Shown here piece after piece: positions 16,263 through 27,893 of a stretch of DNA of 64,000 nt. Location: NCBI GenBank assembly GCA_963838385.1, contig CAWIRE010000014.1, positions 62,001 to 126,000 on the forward strand, given 5' to 3'. Numbering within the stretch: position 1 is the first letter of the stretch; each line of letters opens with the position of its first letter. Under the pieces are notes generated by a model, which saw only the letters and a program-made list of their open reading frames with translations, made no database searches and was not told the DNA's origin. A program made the translations under genes and the position numbers. The DNA is from DAHUYF01 sp963838385. GTDB lineage: Bacteria; Pseudomonadota; Alphaproteobacteria; ATCC43930; CGMCC-115725.

Positions 16263-16994
16263 TCAGCTCATATAGGCGCCGCCATTGACGTTGACCGTCT
16301 GGCCGGTGATGTAGCCGTTGCGCGCCAGCATGACCGCCACCTCGGCCACCTCCTCGACCCGGCCGAAGCGCCCGACCGGGATGCGCTCGGGCTTCGCCTG
16401 CGCATGGCCGCGGATCATATCCGTCTCGATCAAGGCCGGCGCGATGACGTTGGCGGTGATGCCCTCGCGGACGAGCCAAGCGGCATAGGCATGGGTCATG
16501 CCGTGGATCCCGGCCTTGGAGGCGGCGTAGTGCGGGCCGATGATGCCGCCGATCTGCGCCGCCGTCGACGAGATGTTGACGATGCGGCCCCAGCCGGCGC
16601 GGCGCATGCCCGGCAGCACGGCCTGCGTCACCAGGAAGACCGAGGTCAGGTTGGTGGCGATGGTCTCGTCCCACACCGCCTCGCTCAGCGCATCGATCGT
16701 CGCGGGGCGCGAGATGCCGGCGTTGTTGACGAGAATGGCGATAGGCCCGAGCCGCGCCTCCGCCTCGGCGACGAGGCGCCGGACGTCGTCGGCGGCCGCG
16801 ACATCGGCGCCCAGCGCCGCCGCGCGCCGGCCCAGCCGCACGATCGCGGCGCAGACCTCCTCCGCCTCGGCCGCGCGGCTGCGATAATTGACGGCAACAT
16901 CGGCGCCCGCAGCGGCAAGCGCCAGCGCCACGGCACGGCCGATGCCGCGACTGGCGCCCGTGACGAGCGCCACGCGCCCGGCGAGATCATCCAT
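16263..16994 (-). CDS. Short-chain dehydrogenase (FabG-like 3-oxoacyl reductase)
   Basis: A 243-residue classical SDR: TGASRGIGRA cofactor motif (NADPH type by the following NYRSR), NNAG, catalytic Ser in VNISSTAAQ, and YAASK with Tyr and Lys. The end, TGQTVNVNGGAYMS, is typical of acetoacetyl-CoA/3-ketoacyl reductases. It overlaps meaB by 8 bases, so it belongs to the ppdK-meaB unit. A role with branched or propionyl-CoA metabolism is likely but not shown. Confidence 0.82.
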   Translation of the reverse strand: MDDLAGRVALVTGASRGIGRAVALALAAAGADVAVNYRSRAAEAEEVCAAIVRLGRRAAALGADVAAADDVRRLVAEAEARLGPIAILVNNAGISRPATIDALSEAVWDETIATNLTSVFLVTQAVLPGMRRAGWGRIVNISSTAAQIGGIIGPHYAASKAGIHGMTHAYAAWLVREGITANVIAPALIETDMIRGHAQAKPERIPVGRFGRVEEVAEVAVMLARNGYITGQTVNVNGGAYMS

Positions 16995-17918
16995 CGCCAG
17001 CTCCTCCTTCTCCCCGCAGGCCCGCGCCGAGCCGGGCCAGCGCGCGAAACGGCGATTCTCCGGGGGCGAGCGCCGGTTCGCCGATCCGGCGCAGCCCGTC
17101 GCGGCCGAACGCCTCGCGCAAGCCCTCGATCAGCCAGTGCCGCGCCTGCGCGTCGCGTGTCGCCGCGAGGCGGCCGCCGAGCCGCTGCCAATGACGCGCG
17201 ATGGCGGAGGCGAGTTCGTCGATGCCTTCGCGCCTGAGCGCCGAGAGCAGCAGCACCGGCACTTCCCAGCCCTCGCCCGCCGCTCCCGCCAGCCCCAGCA
17301 CCGACAGGGCATCGCCGCGGGCGCGCTCGGCGGCGGCGCCGAGATCGCCCTTGGTGACGACGACGATATGGGGGATCTCGACGATGCCCGCCTTCATGAA
17401 TTGCAGGCTGTCGCCCGAGCCCGGCTGCACGCAGAGGACGACGGTATCGGCCGCGCCCGCGACATCGGTCTCGGACTGGCCGACCCCCACCGTCTCGATC
17501 AGCACGATGTCGAAGAGCGCGCGCATCAGCACCATGGCCGAGACGGTGAGCGCGGCGAGGCCGCCGAGCTTGTCCCGCGCCGCCATGGAGCGCACGAAGA
17601 TGCCGGCATCGCCGGGATCGGTCCTGAGCCGCGTGCGGTCGCCGAGCAGCGCGCCGCCGGAGGCGCGCGAGGACGGATCGACGGCGATGACGCCGACGGT
17701 GCGGCCGTCCTGGCGCCAGGACGCGATGAGCGCGCCGATCAGCGTCGACTTGCCGACCCCGGGCGGACCGGTGACGCCCACCACCTGCGCGCGCGGCGCC
17801 GCATAGGCCGCATCGAGCAGCCCCAGCGTCGCCGCGTCCTCCGGGGCGCGTTCGAGCCGGGCGAGCGCCGCGGCGAGCGCCGGCTTCCCTCCCGCCGCGA
17901 TGGACGAGAGGGTCTCGC

Positions 17919-17922
<4 letters not shown>
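16987..17922 (-). CDS. meaB: Methylmalonyl-CoA mutase-associated GTPase MeaB (ArgK family)
   Basis: A 311-residue G3E-family GTPase that protects and loads cobalamin-dependent methylmalonyl-CoA mutase. Walker A is GVTGPPGVGKSTLIGAL; then AVDPSSRASGGALLGDRTR, the Walker B region LIETVGVGQSE, and VTKGD for guanine recognition. The mutase itself is not in the window. It overlaps ppdK by four bases upstream and the reductase by eight downstream, so all three are translated from one message. Confidence 0.88.
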
Positions 17923-20597
<2,675 letters not shown>

Positions 20598-20606
20598 CGT
20601 CCCACC

Positions 20607-22673
20607 CTATCCCTCGATCTGCGAGAAGTCCGCGACGCGATTGAGCGTATCGCGGATTTGCGCCAGCAGCCGCAGGCGGTTCGCCCGCAGCCCGGCATCT
20701 TCGCAATTAACGGTTACGCGCGCAAAAAATTCATCTACCGGACCGCGCAGCGCCGCCAGCGCCGCCATTGCTTCGGTAAACGCTTCCCGGCGCAACGCGT
20801 CGGTGCTGTTCGCCGCCGCTCGCTCCAGCTCGGCGGCGAGCGTCGCTTCCTCGGGGGCGATGAGAAGCTTGGGATCGGGATCGCCCGGATATGTGGCGCC
20901 GTCGCGCTTCTCCTCGATGCGCACGATGTTGGCGGCGCGGCGGTAGGCCACCAGCAGGTTGGCGCCGTCATCGGTCGCCAGGAAGGCGTCGAGCGCCGCG
21001 ACACGCGCCAGCAGGCGGACGAGGTCGTCCTCGCCGCCCAAGGCGAAGACCGCGGCGACCAGGTCGTGCCGCATCCCCTGCTCGCGCAGATGGACCTTGA
21101 GGCGGTCGGCGAAGAAGGCAAGCAGCTCGGCGGCGGGGTCGGCGCCAAAGCCGTTGCCGCGGCCGAGCGCGAAGGCCCGGCCGAAGACCGGCGCCAGCGG
21201 CAGCCGCAGCTTGTTTTCGAGGATGAGCCGAATCGCCCCCAGCGCCGCGCGGCGGAGCGCGAAGGGATCGCGTGAGCCGGTCGGCTTCTCGTCGATCGAG
21301 AAGAAGCCGACCAGCGTGTCGACCTTGTCGGCGAGCGCCACGGCGACGCTGACCGGCGCCGAGGGGCAATGGTCGCTCGGCCCGAGCGGCGAGTAGTGCT
21401 CGGCGATGGCGGCTGCGACGTCGGCGGGCTCTCCGTCATGGAGCGCGTAATAACGGCCCATGACGCCCTGAAGCTCGGGGAACTCGCCCACCATGCCGCT
21501 CGACAGATCCGCCTTGGCAAGCTCGGCCGCGCGCAGCACCTTCGCCTTGTCGGCGCCGGCGATGGCGGGCGCGATCTCCTCCGACAAGCGCTCGACCCGG
21601 GCGACCTTGTCGAGCACGCTGCCGAGCCTGGCGTGGAAGATGCGCTCCGCGAGCTTCGGGACCCGCGCGACCAGCGGCACCTTCCGATCCTGCTCCCAGA
21701 AGAAGCGCGCATCCGAAAGGCGGGCGCGAAGCACGCGCTCGTTGCCGGCGACGATCGCCCGGCCGCCATCATCGGCGATCATGTTGGCGACGAGCAGGAA
21801 GCGGCCGGCCAGCCTGCCGTCGCGGCCGAGGCAGGCGAAATACTTCTGATGGGTGCGCATCGAGGTCGTGAGCACCTCGGGCGGCAGATCGAGGAATTCG
21901 GGATCGATGGTGCCCATGAGCACGACCGGCCACTCGACGAGGCCCGTCACCTCATCGAGCAGGGCGGGATCGTCCTTCACCGTGAGCTGCGCCTCGGCCG
22001 CCTTCTCATAGAGCGCCAGCGTGATCGCCTGACGGCGATCCTCGGGGCGCAGCATGACCCGCGCTTCGCCCAGCTTCCGCCGATAATCGGCGAAATCCTT
22101 GACCTTGAACGTCCGCGGCGCGAGGAAGCGATGCCCGCGCGTCTCGTTGCCGACCGGCACGCCGTCGAGCTCCAGCGGCAGCACCTCGCCGCCGAGCAGG
22201 CAGAGGGCGCTGGTCATCGGCCGCACCCAGCGGAAGCTCGCCGCCGGGAAGCGCATGGATTTGGGCCAAGGCAGCGCCAGCACGGTCTCGCGCAGCAGCG
22301 CCGGCAGCACCTCGGCGGTGGGGCGACCGGCCCGGCGGATCAGCGCGAAGTGAAAGACGCCCTTGCCGGTATCGCGCTGCTCGCATTGCTCGAGCGAGGC
22401 GAGGCCGGCGGATTTGAGGAAGCCTTCGACCGCGTTTGCCGGCGCTCCCACGCGCGGCCCGCGGCGCTCCTCGGTGATATCGGGCTGCCGATCGGGCAAG
22501 CCTTCCACCACCAAGGTCAGGCGCCGCGGCGTCGCATAGGCATGGGCGTCGGAGGGAACGAGACCGGCCGCCTCGAGCTTGTCGGTGGCGAGCATCGCCA
22601 GATCCTCGGCCGCCCGCCGCTGCATCCGCGCCGGTATCTCTTCGGTCAGGAGCTCGAGAAGCAGCTCGGCCAT
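20607..22673 (-). CDS. glyS: Glycyl-tRNA synthetase beta subunit
   Basis: A 688-residue beta subunit of the tetrameric alpha2beta2 enzyme. Start chosen at MAELLLELLTEEIPARM, the family's invariant opening, four bases after the glyQ stop; the frame upstream is noncoding. Marks include the THQKYFA box, the HD-like domain and the C-terminal tRNA-binding helices. It binds tRNA-Gly, while catalysis resides in GlyQ. Confidence 0.95.
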   Translation of the reverse strand: MAELLLELLTEEIPARMQRRAAEDLAMLATDKLEAAGLVPSDAHAYATPRRLTLVVEGLPDRQPDITEERRGPRVGAPANAVEGFLKSAGLASLEQCEQRDTGKGVFHFALIRRAGRPTAEVLPALLRETVLALPWPKSMRFPAASFRWVRPMTSALCLLGGEVLPLELDGVPVGNETRGHRFLAPRTFKVKDFADYRRKLGEARVMLRPEDRRQAITLALYEKAAEAQLTVKDDPALLDEVTGLVEWPVVLMGTIDPEFLDLPPEVLTTSMRTHQKYFACLGRDGRLAGRFLLVANMIADDGGRAIVAGNERVLRARLSDARFFWEQDRKVPLVARVPKLAERIFHARLGSVLDKVARVERLSEEIAPAIAGADKAKVLRAAELAKADLSSGMVGEFPELQGVMGRYYALHDGEPADVAAAIAEHYSPLGPSDHCPSAPVSVAVALADKVDTLVGFFSIDEKPTGSRDPFALRRAALGAIRLILENKLRLPLAPVFGRAFALGRGNGFGADPAAELLAFFADRLKVHLREQGMRHDLVAAVFALGGEDDLVRLLARVAALDAFLATDDGANLLVAYRRAANIVRIEEKRDGATYPGDPDPKLLIAPEEATLAAELERAAANSTDALRREAFTEAMAALAALRGPVDEFFARVTVNCEDAGLRANRLRLLAQIRDTLNRVADFSQIEG

Positions 22674-22677
22674 CGGG

Positions 22678-23559
22678 TCAGGCGGCGCTCGCCTGTTGCG
22701 CCAGCCAGCTCTCGCAGCAAGCCTTGGCCAGCGCGCGCACCCGGCCGATATAGGCGGCGCGCTCCGTGACCGAGATGACACCGCGTGCATCGAGCAGGTT
22801 GAAGGCGTGGCTCGCCTTGATGCACTGGTCGTAGGCGGGCAGCGGCAGCGATCGCGCCAGCAGCGCCTGGCACTCCTGCTCCGCATCGGCGAAGTGGCGG
22901 AACAGCAGCTGGGTGTCGGCGAACTCGAAATTATAGGCGGAGAACTCGATCTCCGAGCGCTTGAACACCTCGCCGTAGGTGACGCCGGCGCCGTTGTAAT
23001 CGAGGTCGTAGACGTTCTCGACGCCCTGCACATACATCGCGAGGCGCTCGAGCCCGTAGGTCAGCTCGGTCGAGACGGGATCGCATTCGATGCCGCCGAC
23101 CTGCTGGAAATAGGTGTATTGCGACACCTCCATGCCGTCGAGCCAGACCTCCCAGCCGAGCCCCCAGGCGCCGAGCGTCGGGCTTTCCCAATCGTCCTCG
23201 ACGAAGCGGATATCGTGATGGCGGCTGTCGATGCCGAGCGCGGCGAGGCTGTCGAGATAAAGCTGCTGGCTCTCCGCCGGCGCCGGCTTCAGGATCACCT
23301 GGAACTGGTAGTAATGCTGCAGCCGGTTGGGGTTCTCGCCATAGCGGCCGTCGGTCGGACGGCGCGAGGGCTGGACATAGGCCGCGCGCCAGGGCTTGGG
23401 ACCGAGCGCGCGCAGCGTCGTGGCGGGATGGAAGGTGCCAGCACCCATCTCGACGTCATAGGGCTGCAGGATGACGCAGCCTTGGGCAGCCCAATAGGCT
23501 TGCAGCTTCAGGATCAGCGCCTGAAAGCTATTACCGGTCGCCGCGGCCAGCGCCACCAT
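22678..23559 (-). CDS. glyQ: Glycyl-tRNA synthetase alpha subunit
   Basis: A 293-residue class II catalytic subunit. Marks are SFQALILKLQAYWAAQGCVI, the family text MGAGTFHPATTLRALGP, YVQPSRRPTDGRYGENPNRL and DDWESPTLGAWGLGWEVWLD. The ATG at 23559 was preferred over an upstream one whose extra residues match nothing in the family. First gene of glyQ-glyS-ppdK-meaB-SDR. Confidence 0.95.
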   Translation of the reverse strand: MVALAAATGNSFQALILKLQAYWAAQGCVILQPYDVEMGAGTFHPATTLRALGPKPWRAAYVQPSRRPTDGRYGENPNRLQHYYQFQVILKPAPAESQQLYLDSLAALGIDSRHHDIRFVEDDWESPTLGAWGLGWEVWLDGMEVSQYTYFQQVGGIECDPVSTELTYGLERLAMYVQGVENVYDLDYNGAGVTYGEVFKRSEIEFSAYNFEFADTQLLFRHFADAEQECQALLARSLPLPAYDQCIKASHAFNLLDARGVISVTERAAYIGRVRALAKACCESWLAQQASAA

Positions 23560-23640
23560 CCAGTTGATCCGAAAGACGTTTGAGGTTGCGGCGCAACATA
23601 AGCGCCGCCCCCCCAAGGGGTCAAGGCGCGGACCGTCTGC

Positions 23641-23826
23641 CTATTTCGGCAGCTGCGGATAGCCCGGGATCGGCGTGCCGAAGGTCTGATCGACCGGCTG
23701 CCCGGCGCCGTTGCGCGGCGTGTCCGGACCCCAGGTCGGGGTGGCAGTGCTGCAGCCGACCAGCATGATGGCGAGCGCGCACAGCTCAACCGCCGCCATT
23801 CTCCGCTCTCTCCATGGCTTGCGCAT
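23641..23826 (-). CDS. Small lipoprotein
   Basis: A 61-residue protein with a lipobox (MLVGC, Cys25) after a basic n-region, and a short Pro/Gly-rich mature part (TWGPDTPRNGAGQPVDQTFG). The ATG at 23826 follows a good GGGAGG ribosome site. Family not named; similar short lipoproteins are common in alphaproteobacteria. Confidence 0.6.
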   Translation of the reverse strand: MRKPWRERRMAAVELCALAIMLVGCSTATPTWGPDTPRNGAGQPVDQTFGTPIPGYPQLPK

Positions 23827-23844
23827 GTCCTGCCTCCCGTCCAG

Positions 23845-24105
23845 CTAACGGCCCCAGGGGCAATCCGGCCGCCCGCAGGAGGAAGCGCTGCGTGCCGCCA
23901 CATAGGCGCCGCACTGGCTGCACTTGACGAGATCCTCGGCTTCGATGCTCTGGGGCTTGCGGCGCCCCGGCTGCTGCCGCCGCTTCAGCTCCTCGCGCAC
24001 CGCGCGGCGGATCTCCTCGACGCGGTTCACATAGCGGAAGCCGTACCAGACGATGGCGACCAGCAGCGCGAAGAGCAGGAACTTGGGCAAGGAGAAGCCG
24101 AACAT
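23845..24105 (-). CDS. Single-span membrane protein with a zinc-ribbon-like tail
   Basis: An 86-residue protein: one N-terminal membrane helix (FLLFALLVAIVWYGFRYV), a charged stretch, then CSQCGAY and CGRPDC (four Cys in two pairs), a zinc-ribbon-like end. It resembles the short PP0621-type family. Start at MFGFSLPKF; the longer frame runs into the repeat upstream and is not credible. Role unknown. Confidence 0.6.
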   Translation of the reverse strand: MFGFSLPKFLLFALLVAIVWYGFRYVNRVEEIRRAVREELKRRQQPGRRKPQSIEAEDLVKCSQCGAYVAARSASSCGRPDCPWGR

Positions 24106-24138
24106 GGAGAGGTGTAGGCGCGCCGCGGCGCCGCGGTC

Positions 24139-24305
24139 AAGCCTAGCGCGACGCCGCAGGCGTCGTCGCTGGCGGGCGCCAGCGGTTGCTCTTGCAACCG
24201 CGAAAGCCCGCACGGTGGGGGCTAACCGGCACGGTGCGGCTCTCGCGGTTGCTTAGGCAACCGCTGTCGCCGCCGCGGACGAAGGCGCTACGCGCCTTCG
24301 CCTAG
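24139..24305 (-). repeat. Full copy (A) of the dispersed four-hairpin repeat
   Basis: Read on the minus strand, four stem-loops in order: GAAGGCGC/GCGCCTTC; CGGTTGC/GCAACCG (loop CTAA); CGGTTGC/GCAACCG (loop AAGA); GACGCC/GGCGTC. They are joined by linkers that recur elsewhere, GTGCGGGCTTTCG and CTGGCGCCCGCCAGCGAC. CTAG lies at both ends. It fills the gap between the S49 peptidase stop and the next start. See the copies at 38.7, 54.4 and 63.0 kb. Confidence 0.7.
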
Positions 24306-25156
24306 AGCCCGAAGCGCGCCCAGATCAGCCGCTCTTCGACGCGCGTCAGGAGATCGGCCGCGAGGTCGCCGATGTCGAGCCGGCGCGGCAAGCCGAAGCG
24401 CGGCAGCAGCAACCGGCGCCGCTCGGGCTCGATGGCGCGCAGCCTGACCGCATCGCCATAGCGCTCGCGCATCACGCTGCGCAGGTCGCCGATGCCGTCG
24501 ATGAGGCCGAGCTCGAAAGCACGACGGCCGGTGAAGATCTCGCCGCTGAACAGCCTGCCCTCCTCCGCCTTCAGCCGGTCGCCGCGGCGCCGGCGGACCA
24601 TGTCCTTGAACGCGTCGTGCATGTCGCGCTGGAGCGTGGTGAGCCGCTCGACCCCCTTGGGATCCTCGGCGAGGAAAGGATCGAGCAGGGATTTGTTCTC
24701 GCCCGCCGTATAGAGGCGGCGCTGCACGCCGAGCTTGCTCAGCGCCTCGGCGAAGCCGAAGCTCGCGCTGATGACGCCGATCGAGCCGACCAGCGAGGTG
24801 TCCTCGGCGAAGATCTCGTCCGCCGCCAGCGCCAGCCAATAGCCGCCCGAGGCCGCCACATCCTCGGCGAAGGCGACGACCGGCACCTGCTTTTCCTCGG
24901 CGAGCTGGCGGATGCGGCGGAAGAGCAGCGAGGATTGCGCCGGCGAGCCGCCCGGCGAATTGATCGCCAGTGCCACCGCCTTCAGCCGGCGCAGGGAAAA
25001 GGCGCGGTCGAGCGCGCCCGCGAAGCGGCGCAGCGACAGACCGCGCGGGCCCCGCATGCCGATCACCCCGTCCAGGCGAAGCACCGCCACCTGCGGCGGC
25101 GGGTTGCGGAAACGCTCCATCGGGAGCTTTTCCAGGAGATCGTCAATGACGCTCAT
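24302..25156 (-). CDS. sppA: S49 family serine peptidase (SppA/SohB type)
   Basis: A 284-residue signal-peptide-peptidase-like protein. The catalytic Ser is in the ASGGYW motif and the general-base Lys in ENKSLLDPF; INSPGG is the oxyanion-region motif. It has no obvious N-terminal membrane anchor, unlike E. coli SppA, and contains a single S49 domain, so it forms oligomers by family knowledge. Start chosen at MSVIDDLLEKL. Its stop lies within the CTAG edge of the dispersed repeat. Confidence 0.82.
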   Translation of the reverse strand: MSVIDDLLEKLPMERFRNPPPQVAVLRLDGVIGMRGPRGLSLRRFAGALDRAFSLRRLKAVALAINSPGGSPAQSSLLFRRIRQLAEEKQVPVVAFAEDVAASGGYWLALAADEIFAEDTSLVGSIGVISASFGFAEALSKLGVQRRLYTAGENKSLLDPFLAEDPKGVERLTTLQRDMHDAFKDMVRRRRGDRLKAEEGRLFSGEIFTGRRAFELGLIDGIGDLRSVMRERYGDAVRLRAIEPERRRLLLPRFGLPRRLDIGDLAADLLTRVEERLIWARFGL

Positions 25157-25211
25157 GCGCTTACTAGATGGGGATGCGCCCCCGGCGTCGGCAAGCGGCG
25201 GCGCTCGCGGC

Positions 25212-25970
25212 TCACGGCAGGGCCAGCGCCGCACCCCGGCGCAGCACGGCATCGGCCGCCGCGGTGTAGCGGCCATCCGCCTCGTGCAGCACCAGCCCGG
25301 GAGTGAGCCGGGTCGGCGTCTCCACGGCTTTGCGCGCGCGCACGATGATGCGCTTGGCCGGCTTGTCGGGACCGGCCCAGAGCGGGAAGACGGTGATCTC
25401 GCCGGCGCGGCCCATGAGCTGCGCCAGGAGCTGCTCCATGCGGTCGGCACGGTGGATGAAGGTGAGGCTGCCCTTGGGCCGTACCATGGTGAGCGCGAAC
25501 CGCACCCAGGCCGCGAGGTCGGCCTCGCCCTCGACCGTGGCGGCGGCCTTGCCCGCGACCGGCGAGGATGTGGCCGCGCCGGCTTCGAGAAAGGGCGGGT
25601 TCGCCATGACATGGCTGAAGCTGCCCGGCTCGAGCCGCGGCGGCGGCCGCAGCAGGTCGCCGGTCATGACGCTGACGCGGCCGAAGAGATCGTTGAGCGT
25701 GACGTTCTCCCCGGCGAGCCGGACCAGGTCGCGCTGCGCCTCGATGCCGGTGATGCGGCAGCCCTCGACGCGCACCGCCAGGCACAGCGCCGCCGCGCCG
25801 ACGCCACAACCGATGTCGAGCACGCGATCGACAGGGCTCGCCGGCACGGCGGCGGCCAGCAGGACGGGGTCGATCGCCGCGCGGTATCCCGCGAGCGGCT
25901 GGCGCAGCTTGACCCTGCCGCCGAGAAGTGTGTCCTCGCTGACGGGAAGTCCGGCGGCCGGCTCGCTCAC
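25212..25970 (-). CDS. tRNA1(Val) A37 N6-methyltransferase-like protein
   Basis: A 252-residue Rossmann methyltransferase. Motif I is VLDIGCGVGAAALCLA, and NPPF (in HVMANPPF) is the N6-adenine/amino-methyltransferase active-site motif. The N-terminal TLLGGRVKLRQPLAGYRAAID is the TrmN6/YfiC-family signature. It should methylate A37 of a tRNA, but rRNA or protein targets are possible. Overlaps the DUF2007 gene by four bases. Confidence 0.8.
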   Translation of the reverse strand: MSEPAAGLPVSEDTLLGGRVKLRQPLAGYRAAIDPVLLAAAVPASPVDRVLDIGCGVGAAALCLAVRVEGCRITGIEAQRDLVRLAGENVTLNDLFGRVSVMTGDLLRPPPRLEPGSFSHVMANPPFLEAGAATSSPVAGKAAATVEGEADLAAWVRFALTMVRPKGSLTFIHRADRMEQLLAQLMGRAGEITVFPLWAGPDKPAKRIIVRARKAVETPTRLTPGLVLHEADGRYTAAADAVLRRGAALALP

Positions 25971-26179
25971 GCCGGCGTCTCCCCGGCCCCGGCGAGCACG
26001 GCGAGCGCGCGGCGGTGATCCTCTTCGCGCACCATCATCCGCCGCTGGAGCGCGGAAATGCTGCCTTCGATCGTCGCCGTGTTCTGGTCGAGGATATAGG
26101 TCTCGATGCCGGCATCGGCGAGCAGCGCCTGCAGCCAGGACAGCCGGACCAGGTCGTTGGTGCGCAGCAATTCTTTCAT
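25967..26179 (-). CDS. DUF2007 protein
   Basis: A 70-residue protein (MKELLRTNDLVRLSWLQALL, then DQNTATIEGSISALQRRMMV). This is the DUF2007 pattern, a small ferredoxin-like fold called a putative signal-transducing protein. Start chosen at the conserved MKEL; the longer frame upstream is antisense to ispB. The stop overlaps the methyltransferase start (ATGA). It is divergent from ispB. Confidence 0.75.
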   Translation of the reverse strand: MKELLRTNDLVRLSWLQALLADAGIETYILDQNTATIEGSISALQRRMMVREEDHRRALAVLAGAGETPA

Positions 26180-26306
26180 CGGCTTGCTGACGTGTCGCGG
26201 CGACCGGCCGGGCTTGACCGCTCCTCCCAGGCTTCTATGCTCGCCCGTGGATAAGGCTCCGTCAAGCGATGGGCGACCGCAGCGGCGGGGGAAAGGGGAA
26301 ATCGGC

Positions 26307-27326
26307 GTGGCCCTGGTGGCAAGTGCGCGAGGCGAGGACGCCAAAAGACCTGCGACGCTCGATGGCTTGACCGCCCTCCTGAAAGCCGATCTCGACCGGG
26401 TCAATACCCTCATTCTCGAGCGCATGCAGAGCCCGGTGGCGCTCATCCCGCAGCTCGCCGGCCATATCATCGCTGCCGGCGGCAAGCGGCTGCGGCCGAT
26501 GCTGACGCTGGCGACGGCGCGGCTGTGCGGCTATCGCGGCGAGCGTCACTTGGCGCTGGCGGCGGCGGTCGAGTTCATCCACACCGCCACGCTGCTGCAT
26601 GACGACGTCGTCGACGCCAGCGATCTCCGCCGCGGCCTCGCCACCGCCAATGCCGTCTGGGGCAACAAATCCTCGGTCCTGGTCGGCGATTTCCTGTTCA
26701 GCCGCGCCTTCCAGCTCATGGTCGAGGACGGCTCGCTCAAGGTGCTCGCCATCCTCTCCGAGGCCTCGGCGGTCATCGCCGAAGGCGAGGTGCTGCAGCT
26801 CGTCACCTCCAACGATCTCGAGACCACCGAGGAGGCCTATCTCGCGGTGATCGCGGCCAAGACGGCGCAGCTCTTCACCGCGGCGAGCCGGCTCGGCGCG
26901 GTGCTCGCCGACCGGCCGGCCGTCGAGGAAGACGCGCTTGCCGCCTACGGGCGAAATCTCGGCATCGCCTTCCAGCTGGTCGACGACATGCTCGACTATT
27001 CGGCGCGCCAGGCGGAACTCGGCAAGACCGTGGGCGACGATTTCCGCGAGGGCAAGATCACCTTGCCCGTGGTGCTGGCGCTGCGCCAGGCGGGCGATCC
27101 CGAGCGCGCCTTCTGGCGGCGCACGCTGGAGCAGCTCGACCAGCAGGACGAAGACCTCGAGCGCGCGATCGAGCTGATGACCCGGCACGGCACGCTGCGC
27201 GCCACGCTCGACCGCGCCCGGCATTACGGCGAGGCGGCGCGACGCAGCCTCGCGCTCTTCCGCGACGGCCCCGAACGGCAGGCGCTCGAAGAGGCGATCG
27301 ATTTCTGCCTCGCCCGCGGCTACTGA
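26307..27326 (+). CDS. ispB: Polyprenyl (octaprenyl) diphosphate synthase
   Basis: A 339-residue trans-isoprenyl diphosphate synthase that makes the ubiquinone side chain. GGKRLRP binds isopentenyl diphosphate; the first Asp-rich motif is LLHDDVVDAS and the second LVDDMLDY. A GTG start was chosen, with GAAAGGGGAA as ribosome site. The residue five before the first DD motif is small, as expected for long-chain products. Probable product C40-C50. Confidence 0.9.
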   Translation: MALVASARGEDAKRPATLDGLTALLKADLDRVNTLILERMQSPVALIPQLAGHIIAAGGKRLRPMLTLATARLCGYRGERHLALAAAVEFIHTATLLHDDVVDASDLRRGLATANAVWGNKSSVLVGDFLFSRAFQLMVEDGSLKVLAILSEASAVIAEGEVLQLVTSNDLETTEEAYLAVIAAKTAQLFTAASRLGAVLADRPAVEEDALAAYGRNLGIAFQLVDDMLDYSARQAELGKTVGDDFREGKITLPVVLALRQAGDPERAFWRRTLEQLDQQDEDLERAIELMTRHGTLRATLDRARHYGEAARRSLALFRDGPERQALEEAIDFCLARGY

Positions 27327-27375
27327 GCGCGCCGGGGGTTGCGGCGCCCACCGTAACGCAGTATATCGCGGCCAC

Positions 27376-27452
27376 CGGAGTGTAGCTCAGCCTGGTAGAG
27401 CACTGCTTTCGGGAGGCAGGGGCCGGAGGTTCGAATCCTCTCACTCCGACCA
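27376..27452 (+). tRNA. tRNA-Pro (CGG)
   Basis: A complete 77-nt cloverleaf: acceptor CGGAGTG/CACTCCG, D-arm with AGCTCAGCCTGGTAGAGC, anticodon loop TTCGGGA (anticodon CGG), T-arm GGAGG-TTCGAAT-CCTCT, and encoded CCA. A strong terminator follows six bases later. Confidence 0.95.
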
Positions 27453-27457
27453 GTATC

Positions 27458-27490
27458 AAGCCGGCTGTCGCTGCCAGACAGCCGGCTTTT
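27458..27490 (+). terminator. Intrinsic terminator after tRNA-Pro
   Basis: A 12-bp stem (AAGCCGGCTGTC/GACAGCCGGCTT) with a 7-base loop, followed by TTTTCC. It closes the tRNA transcript. Confidence 0.85.
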
Positions 27491-27508
27491 CCTTGACCGC
27501 GCCGGATT

Positions 27509-27733
27509 TCAGGCGGCTGCCTCCTGCGGGTCGGCCGACGCCTCGGCTTCCGCCGCCGCGACATCGACGATGCGATGGATCGGCCTGCCGATCGGCCGGA
27601 AGGCGTCCCCCAGCCGGTCCCCGCCGAGGAGGGCGGCCTCGAGCAGCCGTTCCGCCTCCGCGGCGCTTTCCGCCGCCAACTCGACATCGAAGTAGGCCGT
27701 GCGCGCGCATGTCAGGCGAAAATTTCGCGGCAT
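27509..27733 (-). CDS. Small hypothetical protein
   Basis: A 74-residue protein (MPRNFRLTCARTAYFDVELA). The opening beta strand followed by AAESAAEAERLLEAALL resembles small DpnD/PcfM-like single-domain proteins in which an Ala-rich helix follows a strand pair. The ATG follows AGGGAGG. No function assigned. Confidence 0.55.
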   Translation of the reverse strand: MPRNFRLTCARTAYFDVELAAESAAEAERLLEAALLGGDRLGDAFRPIGRPIHRIVDVAAAEAEASADPQEAAA

Positions 27734-27893
27734 GCTGACCTCCCTCTTTGGGTATCTCCGCGCCGCCTTCGCGGCAGCGCAGATGATGTGCCTTATCGTA
27801 TCCCTCGCCGCCCCCACGACCAAGCGCTGCTTTGGCACATAGCGCCCCGCCATTTCGCGTCATGCTCTGGCGCCGGCTGCGCCGGGCCGATGC

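Noticed and set aside
22678..23840. T-box or glycine riboswitch before glyQ
   Set aside because: No T-box sequence or paired glycine aptamers can be seen upstream of glyQ.
24150..24300. CRISPR-like hairpin array
   Set aside because: Hairpins differ in sequence and spacing and there are no regular repeats with unique spacers or cas genes.
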